From Anabaena sp. PCC 7108 (GTDB taxonomy: Bacteria; Cyanobacteriota; Cyanobacteriia; Cyanobacteriales; Nostocaceae): 64,000 nt of DNA. Within the stretch, counting starts at the first letter, position 1. The number at the start of each line of letters is the position of its first letter. The notes under the pieces were generated by a model that saw nothing but the letters and a program-made list of their open reading frames with translations, searched no databases and was not told where the DNA came from. Made by a program: the position numbers and the translations under genes. Positions 63,230 to 64,000 of this stretch are shown in pieces. The stretch is taken from positions 891,355 through 955,354 of the forward strand of contig NZ_KB235896.1 in the NCBI RefSeq assembly GCF_000332135.1. Reading direction: 5' to 3'.

Positions 63230-64000
63230 ATGACAACCTCACAGGAGAGGATTATCCCGACGGATTTGCGAAATGAAATGTCGCGGTCTTATCTGGAATA
63301 CGCCATGAGCGTAATTGTAGGTCGGGCGCTGCCAGATGCAAGGGATGGTCTAAAACCTGTGCATCGTCGCATCCTCTATGCTATGCACGAGTTGGGTTTG
63401 CTGCCAGACCGCCCCTTTAGAAAATGCGCCCGTGTGGTGGGGGAAGTACTAGGTAAATTTCACCCTCATGGTGACACAGCGGTGTATGATGCCTTGGTGC
63501 GGATGGCGCAGGATTTTTCGATGCGATCGCCCTTAATCAACGGACATGGTAACTTTGGTTCAGTAGATAACGACCCGCCGGCGGCAATGCGGTACACAGA
63601 ATGTCGCTTGCAAGCCTTAACGAGTGCCGCCCTACTGCAAGATATTGAAGCCGAAACTGTAGACTTTGCCGATAACTTCGATGGTTCTCAACAAGAACCG
63701 ACAGTTTTACCATCACGTATCCCCCAACTACTGCTAAATGGTTCTTCTGGGATTGCGGTGGGAATGGCGACAAACATTCCTCCTCACAACTTAGGGGAAT
63801 TGATTGATGGGTTAGTAGCGGTAATTCACAAACCCGAAATTACCGATATTGAGTTAATGCAGTATATCCACGGACCAGATTTCCCAACTGGGGCGCTGGT
63901 TTTGGGAACTTCAGCAATTAAAGAAGCTTACACCACCGGGCGCGGTTCTATCACCATGCGCGGCGTTGCCAATATTGAAACCATTGAACAACGAAATAGA
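63230..64000 (+). CDS. gyrA: DNA gyrase subunit A, 3' end cut by window edge
   Basis: First 257 codons of gyrase A from ATG 63230: [20 protein letters not shown] and [26 protein letters not shown], and [10 protein letters not shown] with the DNA-cleaving tyrosine. It introduces negative supercoils with GyrB. ParC is less likely because cyanobacteria usually have gyrA as the main gene. The C-terminal wrapping domain is outside the window. Confidence 0.94.
   Translation, partial: MTTSQERIIPTDLRNEMSRSYLEYAMSVIVGRALPDARDGLKPVHRRILYAMHELGLLPDRPFRKCARVVGEVLGKFHPHGDTAVYDALVRMAQDFSMRSPLINGHGNFGSVDNDPPAAMRYTECRLQALTSAALLQDIEAETVDFADNFDGSQQEPTVLPSRIPQLLLNGSSGIAVGMATNIPPHNLGELIDGLVAVIHKPEITDIELMQYIHGPDFPTGALVLGTSAIKEAYTTGRGSITMRGVANIETIEQRNR

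Overview
The window reads as chromosomal DNA of a filamentous, heterocyst-forming cyanobacterium (Nostocales, Anabaena/Nostoc/Dolichospermum-like). The signs are many GCGATCGC (HIP1) octamers, low G+C, heptanucleotide tandem repeats (STRR type), small palindromic dispersed repeats, a PatB/CnfR-type nitrogen-fixation regulator, a nif-type ferredoxin III, an NDH-1 CO2-uptake operon and a cyanobacterial-order ATP synthase operon. No tRNA, rRNA, CRISPR array or complete insertion sequence was recognised; one tmRNA is present.

Layout. 1-1540: partial pgk (minus) divergent from a universal stress protein. 2017-14894: an extended hydrogenase-maturation (hyp) cluster: TPR protein, two small membrane proteins, a NifU/Rieske fusion, NHL-repeat protein, hypF, hypC, hypD, a tautomerase-like gene, hypE, hypA, hypB. 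A BglII-like type II restriction-modification system (methyltransferase, controller, endonuclease) sits inside this cluster at 4728-6948. 15165-19264: minus-strand genes of modest or unknown function. 20486-23642: cysK, a nitrogenase-associated ArsC/Spx-like protein and a cysteine-dioxygenase-like cupin. 24001-33252: two Uma2 genes, a ctaC-ctaD-ctaE cytochrome oxidase operon, fdxB, patB and a sucrase/ferredoxin-like gene; this matches the heterocyst cox2/patB neighbourhood. 34214-42004: ROK kinase, tmRNA, Uma2, DUF29, a large single-chain restriction-modification-specificity protein and two toxin-antitoxin pairs. 42196-48671: the atp operon (minus), whose spacers are mostly filled with short tandem repeats. 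48767-52740: a methyltransferase relic beside a palindromic repeat, a PEP-CTERM-like protein, a methyltransferase and a CruA/CruP-like flavoprotein. 53087-58967: ndhF4-ndhD4-cupB. 59092-64000: murF, two small ORFs, a histone-deacetylase-like enzyme and the start of gyrA.

How they fit together. Several blocks belong to the nitrogen-fixing, hydrogen-recycling lifestyle: hyp genes mature the uptake hydrogenase (its structural genes are not here), PatB/CnfR and FdxB serve nitrogenase, and the cox operon beside them probably protects it from oxygen. The most striking accessory element is the BglII-like system. Its endonuclease appears to start at an ATT codon giving 222 residues (BglII has 223), the controller gene and the methyltransferase share a palindromic operator-like motif, and by my reading its presumed target AGATCT does not occur anywhere in the 64 kb.
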